64,000 nt of DNA from Alcanivoracaceae bacterium. GTDB taxonomy: Bacteria > Pseudomonadota > Gammaproteobacteria > Pseudomonadales > Alcanivoracaceae. The notes beneath the pieces were generated by a model. That model was not told the DNA's origin and did not search any database. It saw only the letters and a program-made list of their open reading frames with translations. Below are positions 29,296-38,940 of the stretch, piece by piece. Position numbers and translations under genes: made by a program. Where the stretch lies: assembly GCA_029213045.1 (NCBI GenBank), contig JARGPN010000001.1, positions 124,001 through 188,000 on the forward strand, written 5' to 3'. Each line of letters starts with the position of its first letter. Within the stretch, counting starts at the first letter, position 1.

Positions 29296-31002
29296 ATGGC
29301 ATTCGATCACCGCAAATATCGTCCTTTCGCGCCGGTCGCAAAACCGGATCGTCGCTGGCCCAGCCGCGTTATCGAGCGCGCCCCAGATTGGTGTGCCGTA
29401 GACCTGCGCGACGGAAACCAAGCGCTAGTAAAGCCCATGACCGTGCCGCAAAAGAAAGAACTGTTTGCCCTGTTGGTGAGCGTCGGCTTTAAAGAAATTG
29501 AAGTGGGCTTTCCTGCTGCTAGCCAAACCGATTTCGATTTTGTCCGCGCACTGATCGAAGACAACTTAATTCCCGACGACGTTACCGTGCAGGTATTAAC
29601 TCAAGCACGCGAAGACTTAATCGCCCGCAGCTACGAAGCGTTAGAAGGCGCTAAGCAAGCCGTGATGCACGTGTACAACTCCACCTCACGCGTGCAACGC
29701 GAGCAAGTGTTTGGCTTAGATAAAGCCGGCATCAAAAACATTGCTACCAACGGCGCGCAATGGGTCAAAGACTACGCCGCCCGTTACCCGAAAACCGATT
29801 GGACATTCCAATACTCACCGGAGTCTTTCACTGGCACCGAATTGGATTACGCCATTGATGTGGTCGATGCCGTGAACAATGTTTGGCAGCCACACACCGG
29901 ACAAAAAGTGGTGATCAACTTGCCTGCCACCGTGGAAGTGAGCACCCCCAACGTGTACGCCGACATGATCGAAACCGTGATCGACAAAATGCAGCACCGC
30001 GAACACGTGCGCATTAGCTTGCACACACACAATGATCGCGGCTGTGGCGTAGCCGCCGCTGAACTCGCCGTTATGGCCGGCGCGGACCGCGTAGAAGGCA
30101 CCTTGCTCGGCAACGGCGAACGCACCGGCAACATGGATTTAGTCACCATGGCCATGAATTTATATTCCCAAGGCATCGACCCAAAGTTGGATTTTTCCAA
30201 CATGAAAAATATTGTGGCGGTAGTGGAAAGTGTCACCGACATTAAAACCCATCCACGTCACGCCTATGCTGGTGAATTAGTGTATGCCGCATTTTCTGGC
30301 AGCCACCAAGATGCCATCCGCAAAGGCTTAGCCATTTATGCTCAAGCAGAAAACAAAATAGAAACCCCGTGGGAAGTTGCCTACTTACCTATTGATCCTG
30401 CCGACGTCGGTCGTCGCTACGAAGAAGTCGTGCGCATTAATTCGCAATCCGGCAAAGGTGGCGTTGTGCACGTATTAGAACGCGACTACAGCATTACCTT
30501 GCCGCGTTGGTTGCAAGTGGAGTTTGCCAAGGTGGTACAAAAGGACGCAGAAGACAGCGGTGGTGAAATCAATGCTGCACGCATCCATCAGCTATTCAAC
30601 CAGCGCTATCTCGCGACCGAGCGGAGTTGGCAGATGCACTCCTACGATTTGCATCGTACCGCAGAGGGTGTGCAAACCACGATTAGCATCGGCGACCAAG
30701 GTGGCATCCAAACTGTTTTGAAAGGACAGGGTAGTGGTGCCGTTTCAGCTCTGGCGGATGCGTTATCGCGGCGGTATGGCGAGTCAATTAGTGTGGAATC
30801 TTTTGATGAATTTTCGCTGGGTGATAATACCGATGCCAGTGCCATGGCCTGCGTGCGCGTCAAGGTGGGAGAGAGACTGCACAGTGCAGCAGCGCTTGCT
30901 CAGGACACTACCTCTGCAGCACTACAAGCCGTACTGAATGTTGCGGGACAGCTTCTAGTAGACGCGGGTGTCGATGTAAGTGATCGTGCGGTGATTGTAT
31001 AG
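29296..31002 (+). CDS. leuA: 2-isopropylmalate synthase (LeuA type 2)
   Basis: The first committed enzyme of leucine synthesis condenses 2-oxoisovalerate with acetyl-CoA. The 568 residues match the longer LeuA2 form. Catalytic motifs are VDLRDGNQALVKPM (metal Asp and Arg, about residue 35), SLHTHNDRGCGVAAAE (His-x-His metal pair, about 238) and GADRVEGTLLGNGERTGN. The C-terminal part after about 430 is the regulatory domain for leucine feedback. A GGAG lies 9 bases before the ATG. The gene has a bidirectional terminator, so it is a single-gene unit. Confidence 0.96.
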   Translation: MAFDHRKYRPFAPVAKPDRRWPSRVIERAPDWCAVDLRDGNQALVKPMTVPQKKELFALLVSVGFKEIEVGFPAASQTDFDFVRALIEDNLIPDDVTVQVLTQAREDLIARSYEALEGAKQAVMHVYNSTSRVQREQVFGLDKAGIKNIATNGAQWVKDYAARYPKTDWTFQYSPESFTGTELDYAIDVVDAVNNVWQPHTGQKVVINLPATVEVSTPNVYADMIETVIDKMQHREHVRISLHTHNDRGCGVAAAELAVMAGADRVEGTLLGNGERTGNMDLVTMAMNLYSQGIDPKLDFSNMKNIVAVVESVTDIKTHPRHAYAGELVYAAFSGSHQDAIRKGLAIYAQAENKIETPWEVAYLPIDPADVGRRYEEVVRINSQSGKGGVVHVLERDYSITLPRWLQVEFAKVVQKDAEDSGGEINAARIHQLFNQRYLATERSWQMHSYDLHRTAEGVQTTISIGDQGGIQTVLKGQGSGAVSALADALSRRYGESISVESFDEFSLGDNTDASAMACVRVKVGERLHSAAALAQDTTSAALQAVLNVAGQLLVDAGVDVSDRAVIV

Positions 31003-31028
31003 ATCATTTAAAGCGGCGGTTTAGAGAT

Positions 31029-31059
31029 TAAAAAGGCGAGCACTAGGCTCGCCTTTTTA
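31029..31059. terminator. Bidirectional intrinsic terminator after leuA
   Basis: The stem GGCGAGC / GCTCGCC with a 5-base loop is flanked by AAAAA on the left and TTTTT on the right. It separates leuA from the convergent small lipoprotein gene. Confidence 0.88.
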
Positions 31060-31077
31060 ACTATTGCTGAGGGCTGA

Positions 31078-31371
31078 TTAATCCTTAAGGTCTTCAGCCA
31101 TGGCGTCCATTTTTTCACCGGCATCTTCAGCGACATCTTTCATGTCTTCGCTGGCGTCTTCCATTGCATCCTTGGCATCTGACATGGCGTCATCAACCGC
31201 TTCGCCTGCGTTTTCCATCGCACCGTCGTTGTCTACGGCGTCGCTGACTGTGTCAGCGGCGTCTTCCATGGTTTCGCCTACCTTTTCTGCAGGTGTGTCG
31301 GCATTATCGCTGCAGGCGGCCAGGGAAAAAGTGAATAGGGCTGCGAGAATGAGCTGCATAAAACTTTTCAT
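31078..31371 (-). CDS. Small acidic repeat-rich lipoprotein
   Basis: A 97-residue lipoprotein with lipobox LAAC at residues 17-20. The mature part is almost entirely Ala, Asp, Glu, Met, Lys and Gly in approximate 7-11 residue repeats (such as DAMSDAKDAMEDASEDMKD). It is very acidic and predicted to be a long amphipathic helix. No enzyme motif is seen. It could act as a small envelope spacer or stress protein. It has its own transcription unit, convergent with leuA. Confidence 0.75.
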   Translation of the reverse strand: MKSFMQLILAALFTFSLAACSDNADTPAEKVGETMEDAADTVSDAVDNDGAMENAGEAVDDAMSDAKDAMEDASEDMKDVAEDAGEKMDAMAEDLKD

Positions 31372-31792
31372 AGTAATTCCTCGTGTTGTCGTTGCTGGTG
31401 GGGTGTGGTCACGCGCGTGTAGGAAGAGTCAGCGTTAATGTAATTAAAGGCCGCTCAACATATTTCACGATCGCTGCCTGACCACCGTGGCATTGTAGGC
31501 GTCATAAATTCAACTGAATACTGCAATGCCAATAAACACTCTAATAATTATTCGCGAGTTTGGTGTGAGACAGTTCACGTCTGCCCAACTTGCAGGTGAT
31601 GATTTGCTAGTGTTACGGGAAATTGGTCATGGAAGTGGGCTGGGTCGCTGCAGACGAATTCGTCGCCGGGAGCCGATATGAAACGAAGCGGCCTGCGGGG
31701 CCTTTTGGCCTTGATGTAGTGCGAAAGCCCTTATTCCCGCTGCACTTTTCCCCTAGAATGCCCGCAGTCATTAAATCTGGAGCATCAATTGT
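31372..31792. other. Divergent intergenic region, 421 bases, no gene seen
   Basis: This gap lies between the acidic lipoprotein gene (-) and the YebC-family gene (+). Open frames in it lack ribosome sites and family resemblance. A small GC-rich hairpin (GGCC-TGCGG-GGCC followed by TTTT) occurs near 31693-31709. Promoters for both genes should lie here, but none is convincing. Confidence 0.5.
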
Positions 31793-32509
31793 ATGGGCCG
31801 CGCTTACCAAAACCGCAAAGAATCCATGGCTAAAACCTCGGACATGAAGGCCAAGGTGTATAGCCGTTATGGCCGTGAAATTTATGTCTGTGCTAAGTCT
31901 GGCGGGTTTGATCCGGCGGCGAATTTGGCGCTGCGAGGTCTAATTGACCGCGCCAAGAAGGACCAAGTGCCTGGCCATGTGATCGATAAGGCGCTTGAAA
32001 AAGCCAAGGGCGGTGGTGGCGAAGACTTCGCGCCGGCGCGTTACGAGGGTTATGGCCCCGGTGGCAGCATGGCGATTATTGATTGCTTGACGGATAACCC
32101 GAACCGCACATTTGGTGATGTGCGCAATGCGTTCACCAAGGCCAAGTGCAAGATTGGCACGCAGGGCACCGTGGCCCATATGTTCGATCATGCGGCGATT
32201 TTTGTGTTCTCGCACGATGACGAAGATGCGGTGTTAGAAGCGCTGATGGAAGCAGACGTGGACGTTACCGACGTGGAGAACGAAGACGGCAAGATCTCTG
32301 TGTTTGCGCCAAATACGGAATACGCCAAGGCTCGTCAGGCGCTGACCGATGCGTTTGAAGGCATTGATTTCGATGTGGATGAAATTCAGTTTATTCCGCA
32401 GAGCTATGTGACGGTGGAAGGCGACGATCTGGTGTTGTTCGAGAAGTTTATGTCGATCCTCGACGACTTAGATGACGTGCAGAACGTATATCACAACGTC
32501 GAAATGTAA
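31793..32509 (+). CDS. YebC/PmpR-family DNA-binding regulatory protein (YeeN-like)
   Basis: A 238-residue protein of the YebC/TACO1 family, known both as transcription regulators and as factors that help translation of difficult sequences. The family core is [52 protein letters not shown] (about residue 83) and [23 protein letters not shown]. The N-terminus ([27 protein letters not shown]) is closer to E. coli YeeN than to YebC. It is a single gene with no ruv genes beside it, unlike canonical yebC. Confidence 0.9.
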   Translation: MGRAYQNRKESMAKTSDMKAKVYSRYGREIYVCAKSGGFDPAANLALRGLIDRAKKDQVPGHVIDKALEKAKGGGGEDFAPARYEGYGPGGSMAIIDCLTDNPNRTFGDVRNAFTKAKCKIGTQGTVAHMFDHAAIFVFSHDDEDAVLEALMEADVDVTDVENEDGKISVFAPNTEYAKARQALTDAFEGIDFDVDEIQFIPQSYVTVEGDDLVLFEKFMSILDDLDDVQNVYHNVEM

Positions 32510-32628
32510 TGCAGCGCAGTGGCATGTTGGATGCCGCGTTGGTTGTGATAAAAAACCGATTTACGGCCATGCTGATCACTGAATTAAAAAGTAACCTCGT
32601 CCTTATCCCCTTGCGGGAGTAAAGAAGT

Positions 32629-32696
32629 TGTGGGAGCTTGCCTACAAGCGATTCAACCTTTGCATATACCGAATCGCTTGCTGGCAAGCTCCCACA
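32629..32696. repeat. REP cluster C (one inverted pair)
   Basis: A plus REP (32629-32652) and a minus REP (32673-32696), both with GCTTGC/GCAAGC stems, face each other 20 bases apart. They lie between the convergent YebC-family and DUF2505 genes. The outer A-rich linker of the other clusters is absent, so this is the simplest form. Confidence 0.88.
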
Positions 32697-32758
32697 GATA
32701 CAGTGCCCTCCGTCGTGATACGTGGCGGAATGTCGGGCGCTTTTCAAACTAACTTATT

Positions 32759-33262
32759 TCAAAGATAACTCGGCGCAAATTCCGCCATCACTTCTTGCGC
32801 GTGGTGTGAATCGCGTTCGAATTTCTTTTTCAAATCTGCGCCCAGTACCTTGGCCAGCTTGTCGCCGATCAGTGGAACGTTGATCTTGACGGAGAAGTTT
32901 AGCTTCAACACGCAGCCGCCTTCATCGTCGGTTAGCGTCATGTCGCATTTCACCACGGCGGGCATACCTTTGAATTGAATGTCGAGGTTGCCGCGCAGGG
33001 TGGCCTGATCCCAGCTATCGATTTGCACAACGGTAATGGTGTCGGGCACAAACTTGCGCGCGAAAGCGGGGACGTCGACATCGATATCAACATGGCGGCT
33101 TACGGCAATGCGGGTTTTACCGTCGCTGTGTTGTTCTTCAAGCACCTGAATATTGCTGGCGCCGGCTCCGGTGTATTTGTTGATGAAATAGTCTTTGTTG
33201 CCGAACACCTGCACCACTGCGTGGGCGGGGAAAGGGTAGTGGTTGGATTCCTGAAACTGCAT
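32759..33262 (-). CDS. DUF2505 family protein
   Basis: A 167-residue protein of the DUF2505 family, whose fold is thought to resemble START/polyketide-cyclase lipid-binding domains. The start is FQESNHYPFPAHAVVQVFGN and the core is VSRHVDIDVDVPAFARKFVPDTI, followed by CVLKLNFSVKINVPLIGDKLAK. No catalytic residues are known. A second, broken copy of this gene occurs at 42712-43200, so the window has one working and one decayed member. The role is unknown. Confidence 0.8.
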   Translation of the reverse strand: MQFQESNHYPFPAHAVVQVFGNKDYFINKYTGAGASNIQVLEEQHSDGKTRIAVSRHVDIDVDVPAFARKFVPDTITVVQIDSWDQATLRGNLDIQFKGMPAVVKCDMTLTDDEGGCVLKLNFSVKINVPLIGDKLAKVLGADLKKKFERDSHHAQEVMAEFAPSYL

Positions 33263-33497
33263 AGCGGCTCTCTAGGAAGTAATAGTCAAAGTGATACCTA
33301 GGACAGTGAGGCTTAGGTGGTCATGTTGGGGTGAAGACGTTGCGCTGCTAAGACGAGCAAAACCAGTGGAGTGTTAGCTTAGCGCCGTTGGTCGGCGTCC
33401 GCTTCCCGTCTGGTTGACAATCCTACCGCGTTAAACTTAGATTGCGAGCACTATCTAACAATAACCGAGCAATTACCCGCTCTGCGTGAGGCCTGAT

Positions 33498-35246
33498 ATG
33501 CGCTATGACCTGATTATTCGACACGCCCGCTTTTTTGATGGCCTTGGCGGGGCGTCCCGTATTGCCGATGTGGCGGTGAAAGACGGCAAGGTGGCCGAAA
33601 TCAGTGAGTCGGGTCTGGGCGCGGTGGAAGCCGAGCGAGAGATCGATGCGACAGGGCAGTGGCTGACGCCCGGATTTATCGACCTGCATACCCACTATGA
33701 CGCGGAAATGATCGTTGCGCCGTCGTTGTCGGAATCCGTTCGCCACGGTGTGACGACGTGCTTTATTGGCAGTTGCTCCATCAGCATGATCTTTTCTGAG
33801 CCGGAAGATGCGTCGGATATTTTTACCCGCGTGGAATCGATTCCGCGTGAGTATGTGTTGCCGATTTTGCGCGAGAAAAAAACCTGGAGCGATGCGGCGG
33901 GTTACGTGGCGTTTTTAAAGCAGCATCCGTTCGGCCCGAACATTGCTAGCTACATGGGCCATTCCGATTTACGCACGGCGGTGCTTGGCTTAGGCCGCGC
34001 GGTGGACGGAAAGGTGACGCCGTCCGAAGCCGAAATGAAAAAAATGGAAACGCTGCTGCAAGAGGGCATTGACCTAGGGTTGCTCGGCATGTCGAGCATG
34101 ACCAATCCTTGGGACAAAGTGGACGGTGATCGTTATCGCTCCAGCGCATTGCCGTCGGTGTATGCCCATTGGCGTGAATATCGTCGGCTGCATAAATTGT
34201 TGCGCGATAACGATTCAATTTTGCAGTCGGCGCCAAACCTCACGACAAAAATTAATGCATTGTTTTTTTTAGTGACGTCGGCGAGCTTATGGTTCCGCCG
34301 CGCGTTGCGCACCACGTTGATCACCTTGATGGACCCTAAGTCTGATCCGTGGTTGTCGCGCTTGGCCGCAGCCGGCGCAAACTTTTTTAATCGTTGTTTC
34401 GGCGCAGATTTTCGTTGGCAGGCGTTGCCGAGCCCGTTCAAGGTGTATTCCGACGGCATCGATTTTATTGTGTTCGAAGAATTTCCCACCGGCGAAATGG
34501 CATTGCACTTGGAAGAAGATTTAAAGCGCAACGAATTGTTTGGTGATCAGTCCTATCGCGACGCATTTAAGCGAGACTACCGCAAGCGCTTCGGCGGCCG
34601 CGTGTGGCACCGCGATTTTGGTGATGCATGGGTGGTGGATTGCCCCGATGCCAGCGTGGTCGGTAAGTCCATTGCCGATGTGGCCCGTGAGCGCAATCAA
34701 CATGAAGTGGATACCTTCCTCGATTTAATTATCGATCATGGTCGTGGGTTGCGTTGGCGCACGGTGATTGCCAACCATCGCGATGAAATTGTGCGTAAAA
34801 ATATTGCTGAGCCCTGTGCATTAATTGGTTTTTCTGATGCGGGTGCGCATTTAAGAAATATGGCGTTTTATAATTTCCCGTTGCATGTGTTGCAGCATTC
34901 GTTGCAGGCAAATCCTGCTTTAACGCCGGAAAAAGCCGTGTGGCGTTGCTCGGGCGAAATCGCCGAGTGGTTCGGCATTGAAGCCGGCACATTGCGTGTC
35001 GGTGATCGCGCTGACATGGTAATTATTGATCCGATTGCGCTGCAAAAAGCAGATTTAGAAGTGTACGCAGAAGCGTCGTTCGATGAGTTAGGTGGCTTGC
35101 AGCGCATGGTCAATCGCAACGACGATGTGGTGAAGGCGACCATCATTAATGGTCAGCTGGCGTGGGATGGCTCACAATACCATTCCGAATTAGGCAAGCG
35201 CACCGGCTTTGGTCGCTTCCTGCCACGCACGCAGCACGCACAGTAG
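33498..35246 (+). CDS. N-acyl-D-amino acid deacylase-like amidohydrolase
   Basis: A 582-residue metal-dependent hydrolase of the amidohydrolase superfamily, closest to D-aminoacylases. The metal motif is PGFIDLHTHYDAE (His-x-His, about residue 56). GVTTCFIGSCSISM follows, with LIGFSDAGAHLRNM giving the late catalytic Asp. VGDRADMVIIDP near the end is the typical beta-sandwich return. The start at ATG 33498 has GTGAGG upstream; a GTG twelve bases earlier is also open. The TetR gene follows 9 bases downstream and may regulate it. The substrate is not known. Confidence 0.85.
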   Translation: MRYDLIIRHARFFDGLGGASRIADVAVKDGKVAEISESGLGAVEAEREIDATGQWLTPGFIDLHTHYDAEMIVAPSLSESVRHGVTTCFIGSCSISMIFSEPEDASDIFTRVESIPREYVLPILREKKTWSDAAGYVAFLKQHPFGPNIASYMGHSDLRTAVLGLGRAVDGKVTPSEAEMKKMETLLQEGIDLGLLGMSSMTNPWDKVDGDRYRSSALPSVYAHWREYRRLHKLLRDNDSILQSAPNLTTKINALFFLVTSASLWFRRALRTTLITLMDPKSDPWLSRLAAAGANFFNRCFGADFRWQALPSPFKVYSDGIDFIVFEEFPTGEMALHLEEDLKRNELFGDQSYRDAFKRDYRKRFGGRVWHRDFGDAWVVDCPDASVVGKSIADVARERNQHEVDTFLDLIIDHGRGLRWRTVIANHRDEIVRKNIAEPCALIGFSDAGAHLRNMAFYNFPLHVLQHSLQANPALTPEKAVWRCSGEIAEWFGIEAGTLRVGDRADMVIIDPIALQKADLEVYAEASFDELGGLQRMVNRNDDVVKATIINGQLAWDGSQYHSELGKRTGFGRFLPRTQHAQ

Positions 35247-35255
35247 TGATTGTTT

Positions 35256-35900
35256 ATGTCCAACGCCGCCGCTAACAATACCACGCGTCGCACCCAGGCT
35301 GAGCGCCGCGAAAGCACCATTGCTAGGCTGGTTGACGCAACGATCAGTTGTTTAGTCTCGGCGGGTTATAGCGGCACCAGTGTGAAGGCGATTGCCGAGC
35401 AGGCAGGGCTATCCCAAGGCGCGATTTTTAGACACTTCGCCACGCGTCAGGAATTATTAATGGCCACCATGGAAGCGATTGATGATCGTTTTATTGATGG
35501 CTATCGCGCGTTTGTCAGCGAGTTACGCAAATCCGACACCGATGAAATCCGCGTCGCGGTGTTAGCACTGCACAAGATTACCAATACGCCGGAGCAAATT
35601 GCGTGGTTTGAAGTGCAGCAAGCAGCACGCACGGATCTGGCGTTGCAAGAAGCGTTTCGGCCGATTTTTTTGCGTAACCAAAAAAAGAACATCGCCCTCG
35701 CCAGCGAGCTGTTCCCCGATACGATTAATGCTTTCCCCATGCAAGATGTGATGGTGCAGTTGCTTATTCAAGTGTTTCATGGGCAAACACTGGATGCACA
35801 TATCGAGCAGAGTGAGAGCAAGGCGCAGGCCATGCTTGATGCCACCACCCAGTTGGGGCATATGGGGTTTCAGATGTTGAGTTCGTTAAATAAGCGTTAA
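35256..35900 (+). CDS. TetR-family transcriptional regulator
   Basis: A 214-residue TetR regulator. The HTH is in TIARLVDATISCLVSAGYSGTSVKAIAEQAGLSQGAIFRHFATRQELL (about residues 20-65), and the C-terminal ligand domain shows the usual helices. ATG at 35256 is used rather than the TTG six bases earlier. It is separated from the amidohydrolase gene by 9 bases and so is probably co-transcribed with it and may sense its substrate. Confidence 0.88.
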   Translation: MSNAAANNTTRRTQAERRESTIARLVDATISCLVSAGYSGTSVKAIAEQAGLSQGAIFRHFATRQELLMATMEAIDDRFIDGYRAFVSELRKSDTDEIRVAVLALHKITNTPEQIAWFEVQQAARTDLALQEAFRPIFLRNQKKNIALASELFPDTINAFPMQDVMVQLLIQVFHGQTLDAHIEQSESKAQAMLDATTQLGHMGFQMLSSLNKR

Positions 35901-36038
35901 ATTCCGCTGTTTTTATCTCGTCACAAAATATGTTCTTTCTGTCATTTCGGTAATCTTATTCTGTAGTAGCATTGGGTCTGTTGGTGGTGCGCAGCGTTTT
36001 GCTATGTGCTACCGGAAGCATAAACAGGGAGTGGAATA

Positions 36039-36236
36039 ATGCGAATAGCGTTAGTGTTGGTCATGGCAAGCTTAGCTGTGGCGTGCAGTAGCCGAGGCGT
36101 ATACGAGAATGTGCAGCTAGACAGGCAAAATCAATGCGCCCCATTGCCGCCTGGGCAATACGAGGATTGCATGGAAGGCTATACGCAACCGTACGAAGAA
36201 TATGAGCGTGAACGCCAAGAATTGATTACGGAATGA
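36039..36236 (+). CDS. Small lipoprotein, unknown
   Basis: A 65-residue protein with lipoprotein signal MRIALVLVMASLAVAC (lipobox LAVAC). The mature part contains two further cysteines in QNCAP-like and YEDCMEG contexts and ends in a charged stretch (EEYERERQELITE). GGGAGTGG lies 6 bases before the ATG. It stands 66 bases before mtfA and may be in the same transcript. No family is recognised. Confidence 0.6.
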   Translation: MRIALVLVMASLAVACSSRGVYENVQLDRQNQCAPLPPGQYEDCMEGYTQPYEEYERERQELITE

Positions 36237-36302
36237 TGTTGCGTTTTCGTGGTAGCCGTTTCTTGAACGCCTTCCTGTATTTACCGGTCGATCGGAATAG
36301 AT

Positions 36303-37094
36303 ATGTTTAGCTTGCTGCGCCGTTTTTTTGAGAATCGACGAATTACAAAAATGGCGTTCACAGTGCAGCAGTGGGAAGGCGCTGTCACCGATTGGCCGCT
36401 TATGCAGCGCTATCAAGGTGCTGAGCGTGACGCCTTGCGTGATATGGCGTTTCGTTTTCTGGCCAGAAAAAGCATCGCGTCTGGCGGTGAATTTATTGTT
36501 ACCGATGCAATGTGTTTGAAGCTTGCCACGATGGCGTGTGTGCCTGTGTTCAAGCTGGGTTTGGATTGGTATGACGAGTGGCAAACGGTGATTTTGTATG
36601 AAACCGATTTTGTACCGAATCGCCCCTATGTAGGTGATGATGGATTAGTGCATAACAGTGCGCCGGGGTTAAGCGGTGAAGCATGGTTGCGCGGGCCGGT
36701 GATTTTATCTTGGAGTGCGGTGTGTGATACCGGTGCCGAGGCGCGACACGGCAAGGCCAGCAATGTGGTGATTCACGAGCTTGCGCATAAGCTCGATATG
36801 CTTCGTGATGGCGCGAACTGCGCACCGCCGATGCATCCAGATATGCGTCCGGGGGAATGGCACGATGTGTTTTCGTCGGCATGGGAGCGTTTGCAAAATG
36901 ATTGGCAGCATCATCGTCCGTTGCCCTTGGATGAATATGGGTTAACAAACCCTGCTGAATTCTTTGCAGTGTGCAGCGAAACGTTCTTTGAAGCTCCAGT
37001 GAAGTTAAAAGAAGAAATGCCCAATGTGTATCGATTGATGATGCAGTTTTATCGTCAGGACACAGCCGCTGATAAAGTGCGAGTCGGCGTTTAG
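36303..37094 (+). CDS. mtfA: MtfA-like zinc metallopeptidase (M90)
   Basis: A 263-residue protein of the MtfA family. E. coli MtfA binds the glucose repressor Mlc and has zinc-dependent aminopeptidase activity. The zinc site is VVIHELAHKLDMLRDGA (HExxH, about residue 155), with a third ligand probably in NPAEFFAVCSETFFE. The domain up to 140 (VTDAMCLKLATMACVPVF) matches the family. There is no ptsG or mlc in the window, so the original partner is not shown. Confidence 0.88.
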   Translation: MFSLLRRFFENRRITKMAFTVQQWEGAVTDWPLMQRYQGAERDALRDMAFRFLARKSIASGGEFIVTDAMCLKLATMACVPVFKLGLDWYDEWQTVILYETDFVPNRPYVGDDGLVHNSAPGLSGEAWLRGPVILSWSAVCDTGAEARHGKASNVVIHELAHKLDMLRDGANCAPPMHPDMRPGEWHDVFSSAWERLQNDWQHHRPLPLDEYGLTNPAEFFAVCSETFFEAPVKLKEEMPNVYRLMMQFYRQDTAADKVRVGV

Positions 37095-37202
37095 ACTTTT
37101 AGGCTCGGCTTTCTTTTATGAATACTCATTTCTAATAATCCCCTCAAGTTAAATTCCTGTCTTTAGTGAAAAGAACAACCCTGCATCGAGTTTTTTTTTC
37201 AA

Positions 37203-37390
37203 TGTGGGAGCTTGCCTGCAAGCGATGGTGCGGTGATCGAGGCAGTATCGCTTGCGGGCAAGCTCTCACATGGGGCTGTGCGGTTTGGTGTGTGGGTGTT
37301 CTTTGGTTTTTGTTTTGCTCTATGTGGGAGTCTGCCTGCAGACGATGGTGCGATGATCGAGGCAGTATCGCTTGCGGGCAAGCTCCCACA
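37203..37390. repeat. REP cluster D (four elements, two 120-bp units)
   Basis: Elements at 37203-37226 (+), 37247-37270 (-), 37323-37346 (+) and 37367-37390 (-) form two units 120 bases apart. The order is reversed compared with clusters A and B: reading the minus strand gives the same GCTTGC-type, linker, GTCTGC-type pattern. The 308-base gap between mtfA and the convergent amidotransferase gene holds nothing else. Confidence 0.9.
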
Positions 37391-37402
37391 GGGGAGTTGG
37401 GT

Positions 37403-38104
37403 TTATTTTAGGGTTTGGCTTAACGCTGTTAGTAGTTTGGCCATTAGTTGATTGGCGTGTTTGAATTTTGGTTCGCTGTGCAAAATTTCTTTTGCGGTTT
37501 GTATGTAGGTGTTTGGTACCAGTTCATCGGCGCATTCTTTACACAAGGCTTGTGCGCCTTCTCGGGTCGTCTCTAAATGAAACTGCAGGCCTAGTACTTT
37601 GCCGTTGTATAAATAGGCTTGGTTAGCACAGCCTTCACTTTTGGCTAAGTGTTGTGCGCGCTCAGGCAACGAAAACGTATCGCTGTGCCAATGAAAAACT
37701 TGGTCGGCTTCACTCAGAATTTTTCCTATCGCTGTTTCTCTGCTTTGTGCATTAACCTGAATGGGCAGCCAGCCAATTTCCACATGCGGGTTGCGGGTAA
37801 CCTTTGCGCCGAGTGTGTCGGCGATCAACTGCCCGCCTAAACAAATTCCCAGCACGGTTTTATCGGCATCAATACACGCCCGAATAAATGCCTTTTCACT
37901 TTTCAGCCACGGATATTCATCGTAATCGTAAATCCCCATGGGGCCGCCCATGACGATAAGCCAATCAATATCATTGATGTCGGGAAACGCATCGTTGGCA
38001 TATAAACGGGTAACAGTGATCTGGTGCTGATGGTCGATAAGCCATTGCTCGATACTGCCAAGGCCTTCGAAAGGGACGTGTTGTAAATAATGTACGCGTG
38101 CCAT
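37403..38104 (-). CDS. Class I glutamine amidotransferase-like protein
   Basis: A 233-residue stand-alone glutaminase domain related to the GMP synthase amidotransferase part. The nucleophile is in VLGICLGGQLIAD (Cys about residue 83), the oxyanion part VMGGPMGIYDYDEYPW comes before, and the His in GLQFHLETT comes late (about 175). Related proteins act on gamma-glutamyl compounds or pair with amidoligases, neither of which is present here. ATG at 38104 has no competing start. Confidence 0.85.
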   Translation of the reverse strand: MARVHYLQHVPFEGLGSIEQWLIDHQHQITVTRLYANDAFPDINDIDWLIVMGGPMGIYDYDEYPWLKSEKAFIRACIDADKTVLGICLGGQLIADTLGAKVTRNPHVEIGWLPIQVNAQSRETAIGKILSEADQVFHWHSDTFSLPERAQHLAKSEGCANQAYLYNGKVLGLQFHLETTREGAQALCKECADELVPNTYIQTAKEILHSEPKFKHANQLMAKLLTALSQTLK

Positions 38105-38153
38105 CTATTGTCCGGTGTTACGCCGCTTGCGGCGAAAATAAATAATCCGTTGC

Positions 38154-38909
38154 TCAGAAATACACAGATTCGAACACGGCCAGGCCTGTGCCAGCTTCAG
38201 TTTCAAGAAATAATTTTTCGCCGTCGATGCGATAGCTGCGCGTGTTATCCAGTGCGGCAAACATGGCGGCTTCAAGTGCGCCGATGCTCGCGCATGCCAT
38301 GCGCGTTGCGGAAATATTTTTAAATTTTAGCGTGTCGAATTGATGGGTATAGCGACCGTTAAAGTCGTTGCAGCCGCCGTGGCCTTTTACCTTGTTGTCT
38401 TCGGTCAGAATTAAATGCGGCTCGCCGCGCGCGTCCGGGGCAATGTCGGAAAGATCGCTAACAGAAATTAATTTCCAATAGGTATTGGTGAGCGAGGCGC
38501 GCGGTAAATTGCAGTCAAAGCTTTCTTTCACGCCGTTGAATTTATCGATAACTAAATGTGCTTGTTTGGTGCCAGGTTCCATGCCGTCGAGAAGGTCGAT
38601 ATGGGTGTCCACCGAAACGATCATCGGTTCCAGTGTTTTGCGCCCACCCTCTAAGTACGAGCGTTCTAACTTTAATGCTTTTTCTGATGGTGCGACGGGC
38701 CAGCGTTTGCCCGTTTCGCATTCGGTGAACATTGCCGCGTCAGCGTAATACACGTACTGGCCGATGCGACTGGTTGTTTCACTTTGCTCAGACGCGGCCG
38801 TGCCTGCGTTATCGTCAGTGTTTTTGCTGTTGCTGCTGTCGTCGCCGCAGGCGCTTAAGCAAAAGAGAGACACTGCCGTAAGCAGGATAAATGGGGCACG
38901 TTGGAGCAT
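38154..38909 (-). CDS. META-domain lipoprotein
   Basis: A 251-residue lipoprotein (lipobox LSAC after a hydrophobic signal). The N-terminal half (YYADAAMFTECETGKRWPV onward) resembles the COG3015/NlpE-type copper-related domain. The C-terminal half is a META/HslJ domain with LTEDNKVKGHGGCNDFNGRY and MACASIGALEAAMFAALD. The pair of domains is found in envelope stress lipoproteins. It lies between the amidotransferase and mtgA genes in the same direction. Confidence 0.8.
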   Translation of the reverse strand: MLQRAPFILLTAVSLFCLSACGDDSSNSKNTDDNAGTAASEQSETTSRIGQYVYYADAAMFTECETGKRWPVAPSEKALKLERSYLEGGRKTLEPMIVSVDTHIDLLDGMEPGTKQAHLVIDKFNGVKESFDCNLPRASLTNTYWKLISVSDLSDIAPDARGEPHLILTEDNKVKGHGGCNDFNGRYTHQFDTLKFKNISATRMACASIGALEAAMFAALDNTRSYRIDGEKLFLETEAGTGLAVFESVYF

Positions 38910-38940
38910 GTTCTGATCCTTTTCCTTGGAAATATTCGCG

